From positions 1 to 62,266 of the forward strand of contig JAUNOS010000002.1 of the NCBI GenBank assembly GCA_030537075.1: a stretch of DNA of 62,266 bases, given 5' to 3'. This DNA is from Candidatus Saccharimonadota bacterium. GTDB taxonomy: Bacteria > Patescibacteriota > Saccharimonadia > Saccharimonadales > Saccharimonadaceae. Under the pieces are notes generated by a model. It made no database searches and was not told the origin of the DNA. It saw nothing but the letters and a program-made list of their open reading frames with translations. Each line of letters opens with the position of its first letter. The stretch's first letter is position 1. Made by a program: the position numbers and the translations under genes. Positions 16,291 through 25,263 of this stretch are shown here, piece after piece.

Positions 16291-16366
16291 TGGTGGCTCC
16301 TCCCAGACTCGAACTGGGGACACAAGGCTCTTCAGGCCTCTGCTCTACCAACTGAGCTAAAGAGCC
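16291..16366 (-). tRNA. tRNA-Phe (anticodon GAA)
   Basis: Minus-strand cloverleaf. The acceptor GGCTCTT pairs with AGGAGCC (one G-U pair), with encoded CCA. Anticodon stem GAGGC/GCCTT, loop CTGAAGA, anticodon GAA. Confidence 0.95.
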
Positions 16367-16431
16367 ACGCGAAAAAGGCTTACCTGACTATTGTACTAAA
16401 TACGGCGCGAAATGACAACCTCCCAGAGCCA

Positions 16432-16593
16432 TTATCGCGGGTCGCTCGGCGGCGGCTTCGGTATGGGGATGAGCCGTGGCGGTGGTATCACGGGCGGCTT
16501 TAGCTCTGGCGGAGACGCCACGGGCCCCCTGATCAGCGCTTCGAGTGCGGCGATTAGTAATGCGGCGATGACGATTATAATGCGCCCCTGCAT
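16432..16593 (-). CDS. 53-aa single-pass membrane microprotein, proline-rich tail
   Basis: A small gene of 53 codons plus stop. The protein is MQGRIIIVIAALLIAALEAL followed by a tail of Pro, Lys and Arg (PPELKPPVIPPPRLIPIPKPPPSDPR). Residues 5-20 form one membrane helix, or an uncleaved signal, and the tail is a polyproline-like rod. Support for coding: a minus-strand TATACT (16605-16600) ends exactly 6 nt before this ATG, the same layout as many real genes here, and the hydrophobic-then-proline composition is coherent only in this frame. An ATG 6 nt upstream (16599) is in frame but sits against the -10 box. Function unknown; no homologue recognised. Confidence 0.6.
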   Translation of the reverse strand: MQGRIIIVIAALLIAALEALIRGPVASPPELKPPVIPPPRLIPIPKPPPSDPR

Positions 16594-16613
16594 AGCCATA
16601 GTATACCATGATG

Positions 16614-16622
16614 TGTTATACT
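16614..16622 (+). promoter_or_regulatory. Extended -10 for tRNA-Gly (CCC)
   Basis: TGtTATACT ends 10 nt before the tRNA 5' end. Confidence 0.6.
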
Positions 16623-16632
16623 AAGGGAGTCT

Positions 16633-16707
16633 GCGGATATCGTATAACGGCTATTATGTGACCTTCCCAAGGTTGAGACGGGAGTTCGACTCTCCCTATC
16701 CGCACCA
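16633..16707 (+). tRNA. tRNA-Gly (anticodon CCC)
   Basis: GCGGATA (16633-16639) pairs with TATCCGC (16697-16703), with encoded ACCA. The anticodon stem TGACC/GGTTG (two G-U pairs) holds loop TTCCCAA, anticodon CCC. Confidence 0.9.
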
Positions 16708-16721
16708 CATAAACGCCTTTG

Positions 16722-16756
16722 AAAAACTGCTGAGCCATCCTCGCTCAGCAGTTTTT
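16722..16756. terminator. Bidirectional terminator, tRNA-Gly / transglutaminase gene
   Basis: AAAAACTGCTGAG (16722-16734) and CTCAGCAGTTTTT (16744-16756) are perfect complements. They give a strong stem with A and T runs on either side, between convergent genes. Confidence 0.9.
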
Positions 16757-16777
16757 GTATATGTGGGGCTTTGATGC

Positions 16778-18355
16778 TTAGCGCAGGCGATTTGGCAAGC
16801 GATGCGCCTCTTCATTGCGCGACTCTGGTGCTGGATGCATGCGGTTTACATTCCACGCCTTGTAGACGTCCATTTTGCGCGCTGGGTAACGTGGATGCTT
16901 CACGGTCACTTGGCTATGTGACATAAAGTCATCCGAGCGCAGGAAGTAATGATATGGTGAATCAGGCAGCGTGCCAAGCATATTGATCTCATGGAATGGG
17001 TCGACATGATACCACTGACCATCGACCTTCACGAGGTTCCACGAGTGGTTAAAGTACTCAGCACGATACGTCGTTGTGTCCGGGTCAGCCAGCATCTCCT
17101 TGGCGCGGTCATAAGAACGCTTTTGAGTGCCGAAATAACCCTGCACGACACGGACATCCAACCCGAGGCGCTCTGCGAGGCGAGCATAGGTCATAGCGTA
17201 GGTCAGACACACGCCCTCACCGTCCAGCATCGCTGATGCCGGGAAGTGAACGCGGCGCAAGCCCTTTGTGTTATAGAACCATTCTGGCCTGTTATTTGGC
17301 GGGGTAAAGAGCTTGATGTTGGTCAGCACCCAGTCGTGCACCAATTTCGCCTTTTCGATATCGCTTAGATTGAGCTTTGCGTAGGTGTTGTAAAATTCAG
17401 TCACCTTCTTCTCGCCCTCTTTGATATAGTCCAGGTCCTCAAAGTAGCGCAAGTCGATCTCGATGGCGTATTTATCACCCTCAACGTGCTTTGGTGTCAG
17501 TGGCACGATATCGATCGCGTAGCGTGTATAGCCACCCTGAAGCGAGCCATTGAGCATCGTGCGGCGCACCTGCTCGCCCTGATCCTGCGTGCCATAGAAG
17601 ACGCCAGTCGTGCGGTCGCCCTGATAAATCTTCTTAATAACGAAATCTTCCAGGTCCTTTTGGCGACCACGAAAATCAATATTACGATATGTGAGCGGAT
17701 AGTCATAATTCACCTCCTGCTTCACAAAGTCTTCGAGTGACATCAATTCACGTGCTTTGCCATACCTAAAGCTCACCTCGTTTGCGCCCTTGCCGAGGGT
17801 GAGTGATTTTTCTGCTGCGTCAAAGCGCTCATAGCCCTTCGCAAACAAATCATCGGCCACGACAGTTACCTGCTCGCCCAAAACACCATGCTTCGTCTGG
17901 GCCGCTATGACCGCGCCCTGCTGATCCAAATGACGCACCGTATATGCAATCTGAGGCGCTGGCGCAGGAGTTTCTGGCTTTTGAGGCACCTCAGGGGCTA
18001 TGGGAGCGGCTGGCACCTGTGGTGCGACGGGCTGCACTGGCAGCTCAACCAATCGCGTTGGCGCGGTTTTTTGCTCAACTGGTCGATGTGCACCATTGAG
18101 AACAAGCTCTTGCTCCTGCTTTACATCAGCGTTCTCCGAGCCAGAAGTCTGCTCTGAGTCCTTGCCTTGCTTCGTCTCCTCCTTATGGGACGGACGCTTC
18201 GAGTTTTCCGCCGTCACTCCCTGTTTTTTACTGTCACGCTTCTGGTCGCCATTTTGCGGGCTCATGAACATGCCCAATACTGACGTACCGACCAAAAAAG
18301 CGATAAATATGACAATGCACGCAAGAATAATTGCTCGCACCTTGCTTTCTTTCAT
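16778..18355 (-). CDS. Membrane-anchored transglutaminase-like protein with MucBP-like domain
   Basis: Surface protein of 525 aa. A basic N-terminus and one TM helix (about 7-31) anchor it. Residues 35-90 are charged and low in complexity, and 95-135 are Pro/Val-rich, a likely wall-spanning stalk. Residues 136-200 (YTVRHLDQQGAVIAAQT, then EVSFRYGKA) look like a MucBP repeat. The C-terminal half is a transglutaminase/protease fold with Cys near 382 (DGEGVCLTYA), His near 437 (NHSWNLV) and Asp near 450 (YHVDPFHE), a complete triad. AAGGAG lies 14 nt before the ATG, rather far. Likely a secreted peptidase or crosslinking enzyme at the host contact surface; substrate unknown. Confidence 0.82.
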   Translation of the reverse strand: MKESKVRAIILACIVIFIAFLVGTSVLGMFMSPQNGDQKRDSKKQGVTAENSKRPSHKEETKQGKDSEQTSGSENADVKQEQELVLNGAHRPVEQKTAPTRLVELPVQPVAPQVPAAPIAPEVPQKPETPAPAPQIAYTVRHLDQQGAVIAAQTKHGVLGEQVTVVADDLFAKGYERFDAAEKSLTLGKGANEVSFRYGKARELMSLEDFVKQEVNYDYPLTYRNIDFRGRQKDLEDFVIKKIYQGDRTTGVFYGTQDQGEQVRRTMLNGSLQGGYTRYAIDIVPLTPKHVEGDKYAIEIDLRYFEDLDYIKEGEKKVTEFYNTYAKLNLSDIEKAKLVHDWVLTNIKLFTPPNNRPEWFYNTKGLRRVHFPASAMLDGEGVCLTYAMTYARLAERLGLDVRVVQGYFGTQKRSYDRAKEMLADPDTTTYRAEYFNHSWNLVKVDGQWYHVDPFHEINMLGTLPDSPYHYFLRSDDFMSHSQVTVKHPRYPARKMDVYKAWNVNRMHPAPESRNEEAHRLPNRLR

Positions 18356-18524
18356 TGCTCTTTTTTACTCCTTACTTTTCACCTATCACGCCGTTATAGG
18401 GGCGTACATAATTGAGATTATACATCTTTTGTGCATTTATAGCAATAAGGTTGTGAAAATAAGTTAAGCATAGGCTTTTTCACGCATCTCGCCTTTTTGA
18501 CGCTTTTCGCTTATACTTATAAGT

Positions 18525-20111
18525 ATGACAAAGCGTTGGCGCGACATCGGCTCGCTGTACCAGATTTATCCGCGCAGTTTTCAGGACACTAACGACGATG
18601 GCGTCGGCGACCTCAGCGGCATCACGATGCGGTTAGATTATTTGAGCTGCCTCGGAATTGAAGCTATCTGGATATCACCGTTTTTTACCTCGCCGATGAC
18701 TGACTTTGGCTATGATGTGGCGAATTATCGCGATGTTGACCCGGCCTATGGCACGCTGGAGGATTTCAAGCGGCTGCTTAGCGAGGCGCACGCCCGCGGC
18801 ATCAAGGTGATGATAGACCTGGTGCCCTGCCACACCTCCGAGGAGCATCCGTGGTTCGTCGAGTCGCGCTCCTCGCAGGATAATCCAAAGCGTGACTGGT
18901 ACACGTGGCGTGACGGGCGTGACGATGCAGAGCCAAACAACTGGCGCAGTCTGTCTGGCGGCAGCTCCTGGCAATATGACGAGGCGACGGGTCAATATTA
19001 TCTTCATTCATTCCTCCCGACCCAGCCCGACCTGAACTGGGACAATCCTGAGGTGCGCCGCGCTATGACTGACGTGGTGCGTTTTTGGTTCGAACTGGGC
19101 GTCGATGGGATGCGCGTCGATGCTATCTGGGGCATCTCGAAAGATCCAGCCCTGGGAGACGATTCGCCGAACCCTGAATGTGACTGCAACAGCAGTGAAT
19201 ACGGCTCATTCATTCACGATCACTGCAAACACGGGCCACATTTTCGCGACTACCTACGAGAACTGGCCAGTGTCTGTGATGAATTCGACGACCGCCAGAT
19301 GGTATTTGAATTTTACCCCGATGAGCAGCTCGGCGATATTTACCAGCAGTATCACGAAGTTATCTCAGTGCATCCGCGCGCCTCGGCCTTTTTTATGGAG
19401 CACCGCCATATGTCATGGCATGCTGAAGACACCGCCCAGGCCATCGCAGCTTACCTGCACCGTTCAGCGGGCGATAATCTCCCCTTCTTTTGCCTGGGCA
19501 ATCACGACCAGCCGCGCGTCGCTAGCCGTCTCGACTATGCCAGGGCGCGGGCACTCAATTTTCTTAATCTCCTCATGCCTGGTATTAGCGTGGTCTACTA
19601 CGGCGACGAGCTCGGCATGGAAAACGGCGTGCTGGATGCGACCCAGCTGCGAGACAATTTCAGTCCCGCCAATACCACGGTCGACAGCCGCGACCTAGAG
19701 CGGACACCCATGCAGTGGAACGCTGACATGTACGCGGGTTTTTCCCGCACTGAACCGTGGCTGCCAGTACATGCCAACCGGCAAACCGTCAATGTCCGAT
19801 CTCAGATGGCTGACGCCCACTCGATGCTAAATATGCACCAAACCCTCCTGAAACTCCGCCAAGCCATGCCGCTCATCACTCATGGTTCGCTGGAGGTTGC
19901 TAGCAGCGGCAATGGCTTTGTCATCTGCCTTAAGCGCACTTATCAAGGCCAGCGCGGCTACATCATCGTCAATTTTGCCAGCGCCGAACAGTATGTCGAG
20001 CTGCCTGAGCCAGGCCGCATCATCACCTCGACGCACCCGTGGGTGGATTTTCATCAGCGTGGACAGGCCATCACCATCCCTGGGCATGTCGGGTTGTTTG
20101 TGATGGTGTAG
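18525..20111 (+). CDS. Alpha-glucosidase, GH13 family (oligo-1,6-glucosidase-like)
   Basis: Cytoplasmic glucosidase of 528 aa that releases glucose from short alpha-glucans. TNDDGVGDLSGI is the QpDsxGDLxGI-type loop of GH13 subfamilies with glucosidase or trehalose activity. Region I is DLVPCHTSEEHPWF (Cys in place of the usual Asn), region II DGMRVDAIW with nucleophile Asp near 199, region III VFEFYPDEQ with general acid Glu near 260, and region IV CLGNHDQPR. A C-terminal beta domain follows. TATACT (18512-18517) ends 7 nt before the ATG with no SD. Exact specificity (malto-, isomalto- or trehalose-type substrates) cannot be settled. Confidence 0.9.
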   Translation: MTKRWRDIGSLYQIYPRSFQDTNDDGVGDLSGITMRLDYLSCLGIEAIWISPFFTSPMTDFGYDVANYRDVDPAYGTLEDFKRLLSEAHARGIKVMIDLVPCHTSEEHPWFVESRSSQDNPKRDWYTWRDGRDDAEPNNWRSLSGGSSWQYDEATGQYYLHSFLPTQPDLNWDNPEVRRAMTDVVRFWFELGVDGMRVDAIWGISKDPALGDDSPNPECDCNSSEYGSFIHDHCKHGPHFRDYLRELASVCDEFDDRQMVFEFYPDEQLGDIYQQYHEVISVHPRASAFFMEHRHMSWHAEDTAQAIAAYLHRSAGDNLPFFCLGNHDQPRVASRLDYARARALNFLNLLMPGISVVYYGDELGMENGVLDATQLRDNFSPANTTVDSRDLERTPMQWNADMYAGFSRTEPWLPVHANRQTVNVRSQMADAHSMLNMHQTLLKLRQAMPLITHGSLEVASSGNGFVICLKRTYQGQRGYIIVNFASAEQYVELPEPGRIITSTHPWVDFHQRGQAITIPGHVGLFVMV

Positions 20112-20124
20112 GGCGGCCCGGAGG

Positions 20125-20427
20125 CTAGGCGTCCTCCAGCAGCGCCGGCTGCTCCCAGCCTTTGAAGGCTCCAGCCGCCAGCATCTCCTGGCGCCGTCGC
20201 CGCAACTCAACCTCCATGAGTAGCTTTGCGAATTCATCTAGTATCAGCACATTCGGCTGCTCACACGCTTTCAAATCTTCATAGCTCATTGCAGCAATCG
20301 CCTGCTTGAGCTGGTCAATTCTCGCAAACTCCCCCTGCACTGCGCCCTGAGTCTCTTCGTCAAAGACGTGAGGCGTCTCTGCTGCCATTTCAGCACTGGC
20401 GACGCCAGCTCGCTCTACACCTGCCAT
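20125..20427 (-). CDS. Small hypothetical cytoplasmic protein
   Basis: A 100-aa acidic helical protein I do not recognise. It has no membrane segment or signal. The segments GEFARIDQLKQAIAAMSYEDLKA and VLILDEFAKLLMEVELRRRRQEML look like two helices, possibly coiled coil. AAGGGGG precedes the ATG at good distance, supporting translation. It lies convergent with the GH13 gene, 13 nt away. Confidence 0.55.
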   Translation of the reverse strand: MAGVERAGVASAEMAAETPHVFDEETQGAVQGEFARIDQLKQAIAAMSYEDLKACEQPNVLILDEFAKLLMEVELRRRRQEMLAAGAFKGWEQPALLEDA

Positions 20428-20529
20428 TTTTATCCCCCTTTTCCCTTGTTGATATTAGCTGGTTGTATATCTACTATACCCCACCGCTACATATAGCGCT
20501 AGGGTAGTTTTTACAACGCTATATCTAGA
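20428..20529. other. Short intergenic gap
   Basis: About 100 nt with AT-rich and -10-like sequences on both strands. No gene or clear terminator seen. Confidence 0.4.
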
Positions 20530-21078
20530 CTAGAAAAGCGATAGGTGCGGATGGCGATTGTCACCAAGCTGGCCTTCGTCCATTAGGGTAAGTGGCAGCT
20601 GCCGCCCCTGGTCATCCACGGCAAATAAATCCACCCACGGCGCGTCGCCAGCTCGCAGCATCTTTACGGGTGTCATGAGAGGCAGTTGGTTTAGCTGCGC
20701 GATACGGTATTGGCTACCATCCCTCGCTGGAATTGCCCAGCCGATATAGTAGCGCGGCGCGTCCGACTTGACCACAACGTATTCGCGCCAGCCACCGAGC
20801 AGGGGCAGATGAAAGAAGGGCTTGATACGGCGAATACTTTTGGCGTGTGGCTTATCGATACGCAGAAGCTGGTCGATATCAAGCAGCCCTGGATCAACCC
20901 GTCGGCAGTGCCATGGATGTGTATTCTGAATGTCGCCCGTCCGAAAGCCAGTTGCCCGACAGCCAGCGGTCAGCCACATGATGGGCCACAGCAGCACATC
21001 ACCGATGATAGTCCAGCGCGGAAGTCTATGTGGGCGCAGCGTCTCTTTCTGTTTCATACCAATATAAAAAGCCAGCAT
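20530..21078 (-). CDS. Unknown protein with one N-terminal membrane segment
   Basis: A protein of 182 aa, or 175 if it starts at the second Met (21057). A hydrophobic helix WTIIGDVLLWPIMWLTAG near residues 22-40 suggests a membrane anchor. The rest is soluble, with YYIGWAIPARDG, LLGGWREYVVV and HPHLSLF. I recognise no family. It is the last gene of the tyrS-recG-rsmD minus-strand cluster, starting 9 nt after the rsmD stop, so it is probably co-transcribed. Confidence 0.6.
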   Translation of the reverse strand: MLAFYIGMKQKETLRPHRLPRWTIIGDVLLWPIMWLTAGCRATGFRTGDIQNTHPWHCRRVDPGLLDIDQLLRIDKPHAKSIRRIKPFFHLPLLGGWREYVVVKSDAPRYYIGWAIPARDGSQYRIAQLNQLPLMTPVKMLRAGDAPWVDLFAVDDQGRQLPLTLMDEGQLGDNRHPHLSLF

Positions 21079-21086
21079 CCTGCTGA

Positions 21087-21635
21087 CTATTCTTGCTCCT
21101 TTCGGAACCGGGTGAGGTGCGCTCCCCCATAACTACGATTGTCCACCACAACAATTCCGTTTTGAATTGGCACCTCACCTATTCCTGGATGTGATAATAG
21201 CATAGTTCCGCCTGGTTTGAGAAGTCCAAAAAGTCGCGAAATTGTGGAAAACTGCGGCTTGTGATAGGGCGGGTCGGCAAAAATCAGATCAAACTCCTCT
21301 GTTACGCTCATGCTTTCCAGCCAATTTGCTACTGTTGTATTTATTACAATAGATTGTTCTTGGACGGCCAATTCTCGGATATTTTCTGCCAGCACTTTCT
21401 GCGCCACGCGGTCGCGCTCCACAAAGGTTACGGACTGAGCACCCCGACTGAGCGCCTCTAGACCAATCGCGCCCGAGCCGGCAAAAACGTCCAGCACCCG
21501 CGCGCCCTGAACGAGATCACCCAATGAATTGAACAAAGCCGAGCGCACCCGCTCACCCATGGGATGAGTGGCACTGCCCGGCGGCGTCTGGATAAAGCGC
21601 CCGCCGTACTGCCCAGCGATAATCCTAACGCGCAC
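21087..21635 (-). CDS. rsmD: 16S rRNA (guanine966-N2)-methyltransferase
   Basis: SAM-dependent methylase of 182 aa that modifies G966 of 16S rRNA. It begins MRVRIIAGQYGGR, as the family does, followed by THPMGERVRSALFNSLGD. The SAM motif I is VLDVFAGSGAIGLEALSRGA and the catalytic motif IV is FDLIFADPPYH (DPPY). Length is typical. The start overlaps the upstream gene's end by 11 nt, so translation is coupled. Confidence 0.93.
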   Translation of the reverse strand: MRVRIIAGQYGGRFIQTPPGSATHPMGERVRSALFNSLGDLVQGARVLDVFAGSGAIGLEALSRGAQSVTFVERDRVAQKVLAENIRELAVQEQSIVINTTVANWLESMSVTEEFDLIFADPPYHKPQFSTISRLFGLLKPGGTMLLSHPGIGEVPIQNGIVVVDNRSYGGAHLTRFRKEQE

Positions 21636-22464
21636 GCCCCGCCGCCTTTTCCCGCAGCTGCTCCGCCTGCCAGATAGCCGACAGCCAGCCCAGTACCACC
21701 GCGCGAATGATGAGCGGCATCAGCTCCTTGTTCGTGCGCCGCGCCAGTGCCGTCGTCCAGCCATCGCGCGCAAATTCCTCATACATTTTCATTTCCACCA
21801 CCTGATGAATGTGGCCCAGATAGGCCGTCCGAAAGCCGTGGCGCTTCACCGCTGCCTGCTCTGCTTCAGCCGGCAGGCCGTCAGGAAAGCGCTTGTACGC
21901 CACGACGCTCGCCACGCCCATCTCAAAGCCAAAGTGCATAGTCATCACGCCCTTAGCGCCCCAGAATTCCCAGTTATTTTTCAGCATATCCAGTGCGTTG
22001 TCACCCGGCATGACACTTTTTTTGACAAAGGTAGTGCGAGTCTCTAGCCCCTCGCCGCCCCTCAGCTCCATCAATTTCTCCTCTAGTGGATAATGATGTG
22101 GCGGCGTCAGTCCGTCGGTGATAGCGTGCGCCATCCAGGCCGCCTCAAAGGCCGCGCGCTCTTGATTGTCCGCGGCTAACGCTGCCGCGAGATTAGCGAT
22201 ATGCTCGTCGATCATATCCAGCAGGGCCGTGTCCTTGGCGTCATGCGGGTCGATATAGTGCCACGGCTCATCCACCGCTGGACTTTTGCGCTTCACGCCG
22301 TCGGGGCCGTTATTTCCCTCAAAGTGCAAAATATGCTTGATGGTCGGAAAAGTGCACCACGCAGGCAGCAATTGCCGCAGGTGACGACGCGCCACGCGAT
22401 CAATTTTCTGATGCACGCCCATGAGGTGCCCAGATTTGTTATGAAAGGTTGTTCCCGAATACAT
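21625..22464 (-). CDS. Helical His-rich protein, zinc phospholipase C/nuclease-like (tentative)
   Basis: A 279-aa protein. HQKIDRVARRHL near the N-terminus, then HFEGNNGPDG and PWHYIDPHDAKD, then AAWMAHAITDGLTPPHHYP recall the spaced histidine and aspartate ligands of zinc-dependent phospholipase C and S1/P1-type nucleases. No signal peptide is visible, which is unusual for those enzymes. It starts 4 nt after the recG stop and its end overlaps rsmD, so it belongs to the operon. The assignment rests on motif spacing only. Confidence 0.5.
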   Translation of the reverse strand: MYSGTTFHNKSGHLMGVHQKIDRVARRHLRQLLPAWCTFPTIKHILHFEGNNGPDGVKRKSPAVDEPWHYIDPHDAKDTALLDMIDEHIANLAAALAADNQERAAFEAAWMAHAITDGLTPPHHYPLEEKLMELRGGEGLETRTTFVKKSVMPGDNALDMLKNNWEFWGAKGVMTMHFGFEMGVASVVAYKRFPDGLPAEAEQAAVKRHGFRTAYLGHIHQVVEMKMYEEFARDGWTTALARRTNKELMPLIIRAVVLGWLSAIWQAEQLREKAAGRAR

Positions 22465-22467
22465 ATG

Positions 22468-24507
22468 TCAATTCAGCGTCGTCAGTCGTTGATAGCGTGA
22501 GACTGCCCGCGCCAGATGACTATATTGTAGCAGATCTTGGTCAGTTTGTACAAAGCGCTCGGCTTCTTTTTGGGCTCGGGCGATCAGTTTGGTGTCGGCC
22601 AAGGTAGCGATTTGGAGGTTCAGTGCACCGTGCTGGGCCCGGCCGTAAATCTCACCGGGACCGCGCAGCCTCAGGTCAACTTCTGCCAGATAGAAGCCAT
22701 CCTGCGACCGTTCAATTTCACGGAGGCGCTGAGACGGCTTGTCATGTCCGGTCATCAGCAGGTGGCAATAACTCTGGTGCTGGCCTCGACCAACACGGCC
22801 GCGCAGCTGATGCAATTGACTCAGGCCGAAATGATCGGCGTTTTTGATGAGCATGACCGTGGCATTCGGCACATTGACACCGACTTCCACCACTGTTGTC
22901 GAGACCAAGATGTCGAGTTCACCAGCGGCAAACGACCGCATCACCGCGTCCTTTTCCTCGGGCTTCAATTTGCCGTGCAGCAGCCCGACGCGCCGGTGGC
23001 GAAAAACGGACTTGTTCAGATGGGCAAATTCCGCCTCGACCGACGTTTTGTCATTGTCGGGGTTGTCGTCGATCAGCGGACAAATGATGTAGGCTTGGCG
23101 CCCGGCGGCCAGCTCCGCGTCGATGGTTTCGTAGAGTTTTGGCAGTGAAGTTGGTGACCAGATTTTGGTGGCGATAGGCTTGCGACCAGCAGGCAGCTCG
23201 TCCAGCACCGAAACATCGAGTTCACCGTACAGCGTCAGTGCCAAACTGCGCGGAATCGGCGTGGCGGTCATACTGAGCAGGTGTGGCAGGCGCTCAGACT
23301 TATCAAGCAAAGCCTGGCGCTGCTTGACACCAAAGCGGTGCTGCTCATCGATGACGGCAAACCCCAGGCGGTGATAATTAACCCCCTGCTGGATAAGCGC
23401 GTGAGTACCGACAATAACGTCAATTTTACCGACAGCCAACTGCTCGAGCAGCGCCTGGCGCGGCTTGCCCTTCACCGAACCCGTCAGCAGCGCCACATTG
23501 ACACCCAGCGGCTGGAGGAGCCGCGACAACGTCTCGGCGTGCTGAGCTGCCAAAATTTCCGTCGGTGCCATAATGGCCGTTTGAAATCCTGCCTGGGCTG
23601 CCTGGGCAGCCGCTAGTCCCGCTACCACCGTCTTGCCCGAGCCGACATCGCCCTGCAGCAGCCGGTTCATCGGGTGTGGCCGCTCGAAATCCTGCAAAAT
23701 CTGCCACGCCGCGCGCTTCTGTGCGCCCGTCAGTGCGAACGGCAAGGCCTCGACAAAGCGCTTCACCGTCGGCTGATCAAAGCGAATCTGCCAGCCACTC
23801 AGCCGCGTCTGTTCCTGCTTGTTGTACTGCGCCGCCAGCAGCATCTCAAATAATTCCTCGAACGCCAGCCGCTCCCGACCGTGTGCCACCTCGTCCTGCG
23901 AGGCCGGGTGATGCAACATCCGCACCGCATCAGCGCGCGAGGCGAGGTGTTGACGCTGGACGAGCTCTGGCGGCAAGGTTTCGGGCAAAAATTGCATTAG
24001 GGGCCTGAGCTGCTTCATCAGGTCATGCAGCGCGCGCGGGCGCAGACCCTTCACCGCGCGGTACACTGGCGTGATGGCGCTAGTCGGCTGATGGTCCGTC
24101 GGTGCGTCACCCGCTTGCTCCACCGACGGATTACTAATCTGATACTGGTTGCGGCTCAGGCCAAACTCGCCCGAAAACAAAAACTCACCGCCGCTCGCCA
24201 GCTGCGCCTCGCGGTACGGCTGATTGAACCAAATGGCCTTGACCTTGCCAGAATCATCCGCCAAGGTCGCCGTGGTGAGCTTCAAGCCCCGCCGCACGAT
24301 GCGCGTCGAAATCGCCTCGCAGCGCGCCCGAATCACCACCTTGCCCGGAGTCAGATCAGCGATGCGCACCGCATGCGAATAATCATCATAACGCCGCGGC
24401 AAAAACCCCAGCGCGTCCTCCACCGTGTCGAGCCCCGCCGCCACCAAAGCCTCGGCCGTTTTGGGACCGACGCCTTTGATACTAGAGAGCGGGGTGGTCA
24501 ACCTCAT
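22468..24507 (-). CDS. recG: ATP-dependent DNA helicase RecG
   Basis: Branch-migration helicase of 679 aa that rescues stalled forks and processes Holliday junctions. The N-terminal wedge/OB region starts LSSIKGVGPKTAEALV. Walker A is LLQGDVGSGKTVVA near residue 286, motif II FAVIDEQHRFG (DEQH), motif III LSMTATPIPRSLA and motif VI QLRGRVGRGQHQSYC. The TRG region HGALNLQIATLAD-like is present. The ATG follows directly on the HAD gene's TAG stop, so the two are translationally coupled. Confidence 0.96.
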   Translation of the reverse strand: MRLTTPLSSIKGVGPKTAEALVAAGLDTVEDALGFLPRRYDDYSHAVRIADLTPGKVVIRARCEAISTRIVRRGLKLTTATLADDSGKVKAIWFNQPYREAQLASGGEFLFSGEFGLSRNQYQISNPSVEQAGDAPTDHQPTSAITPVYRAVKGLRPRALHDLMKQLRPLMQFLPETLPPELVQRQHLASRADAVRMLHHPASQDEVAHGRERLAFEELFEMLLAAQYNKQEQTRLSGWQIRFDQPTVKRFVEALPFALTGAQKRAAWQILQDFERPHPMNRLLQGDVGSGKTVVAGLAAAQAAQAGFQTAIMAPTEILAAQHAETLSRLLQPLGVNVALLTGSVKGKPRQALLEQLAVGKIDVIVGTHALIQQGVNYHRLGFAVIDEQHRFGVKQRQALLDKSERLPHLLSMTATPIPRSLALTLYGELDVSVLDELPAGRKPIATKIWSPTSLPKLYETIDAELAAGRQAYIICPLIDDNPDNDKTSVEAEFAHLNKSVFRHRRVGLLHGKLKPEEKDAVMRSFAAGELDILVSTTVVEVGVNVPNATVMLIKNADHFGLSQLHQLRGRVGRGQHQSYCHLLMTGHDKPSQRLREIERSQDGFYLAEVDLRLRGPGEIYGRAQHGALNLQIATLADTKLIARAQKEAERFVQTDQDLLQYSHLARAVSRYQRLTTLN

Positions 24508-25263
24508 CTACGAAACAGCATTAATCCCTTCCAGCGCGTAGGCGGTGTCCTCCCAGCCGTCAACCGCGATCGAATCAATACCCATAGCCTTCACTGGATA
24601 ATCATTACCGCCTTCTTCGAGCTTGTCGCCAAAGAACAGGACTTCATCCTTCGTCCAACCATTTAGCTCCATCAATTTGCCGATACCATATGCCTTGTCG
24701 ATCCCTGGCAGCGTGATATCAGTACTCGTCGTGCCGCCGATGCGTACTTCCAGACCTGGCAGCTTCGCCGCTACCTTATCGCGATACACCGGACGAATGT
24801 CCTTGTACTGCTCAGCCCAGGCGTATTTATCCTCTGGCGTCGCCTGCTGGCCCAGCGCCGACATGGTAATTTGACTGTGGCGGTCTTCAATAATCTCGCC
24901 CGCTGGATTGTCACACCAAATGCCCATCTCCTTCGCCGTTTCCTCCAGCGCCGTCATAATCTGCGCCTTTTGTTCGTCAGACAAATCATTAGCATACTGC
25001 ATAGCCCACTCGTTCGTCGCAGCATTAAAGCGGTAATACCGCGTGCCGCAGGTCGGCATGGCGTGGAATTTACTCAGTAGCTCCGGCGCCACCTCCAGGC
25101 GATCAATCACCTGCTTGCGAATCTGCTCAAAGGTTCCGCCAGTAATCACGCACACATCGTACGTCTCCAGCAGCCGCGCCAACTGCGCCGCCATGCGTGG
25201 GCTGATGGCCGATTTGGTGATCGCGAGCGTATCGTCCAGGTCAAAGCTGATAACTTTTTTCAT
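24508..25263 (-). CDS. HAD-IIB hydrolase (phosphomannomutase/sugar-phosphatase-like)
   Basis: HAD-superfamily enzyme of 251 aa. Motif I is ISFDLDDTLA (nucleophile Asp and acid Asp), motif II VITGGT, and motif IV lies in LFFGDKLEEGGNDYP. The cap and sequence style resemble the PMM/sucrose-phosphatase group of HAD-IIB proteins, so a sugar-phosphate phosphatase or mutase is likely. It overlaps tyrS by 1 nt (TAATG) and abuts recG. No clear link to its operon partners. Confidence 0.8.
   Translation of the reverse strand: MKKVISFDLDDTLAITKSAISPRMAAQLARLLETYDVCVITGGTFEQIRKQVIDRLEVAPELLSKFHAMPTCGTRYYRFNAATNEWAMQYANDLSDEQKAQIMTALEETAKEMGIWCDNPAGEIIEDRHSQITMSALGQQATPEDKYAWAEQYKDIRPVYRDKVAAKLPGLEVRIGGTTSTDITLPGIDKAYGIGKLMELNGWTKDEVLFFGDKLEEGGNDYPVKAMGIDSIAVDGWEDTAYALEGINAVS

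Noticed and set aside
16388-16609. Longer open frames on both strands over the 53-aa microprotein
   Set aside because: The plus frame is Gly/Ser-rich antisense and the other minus frame is Arg/Ala-rich. Neither has a sensible fold or start signal.
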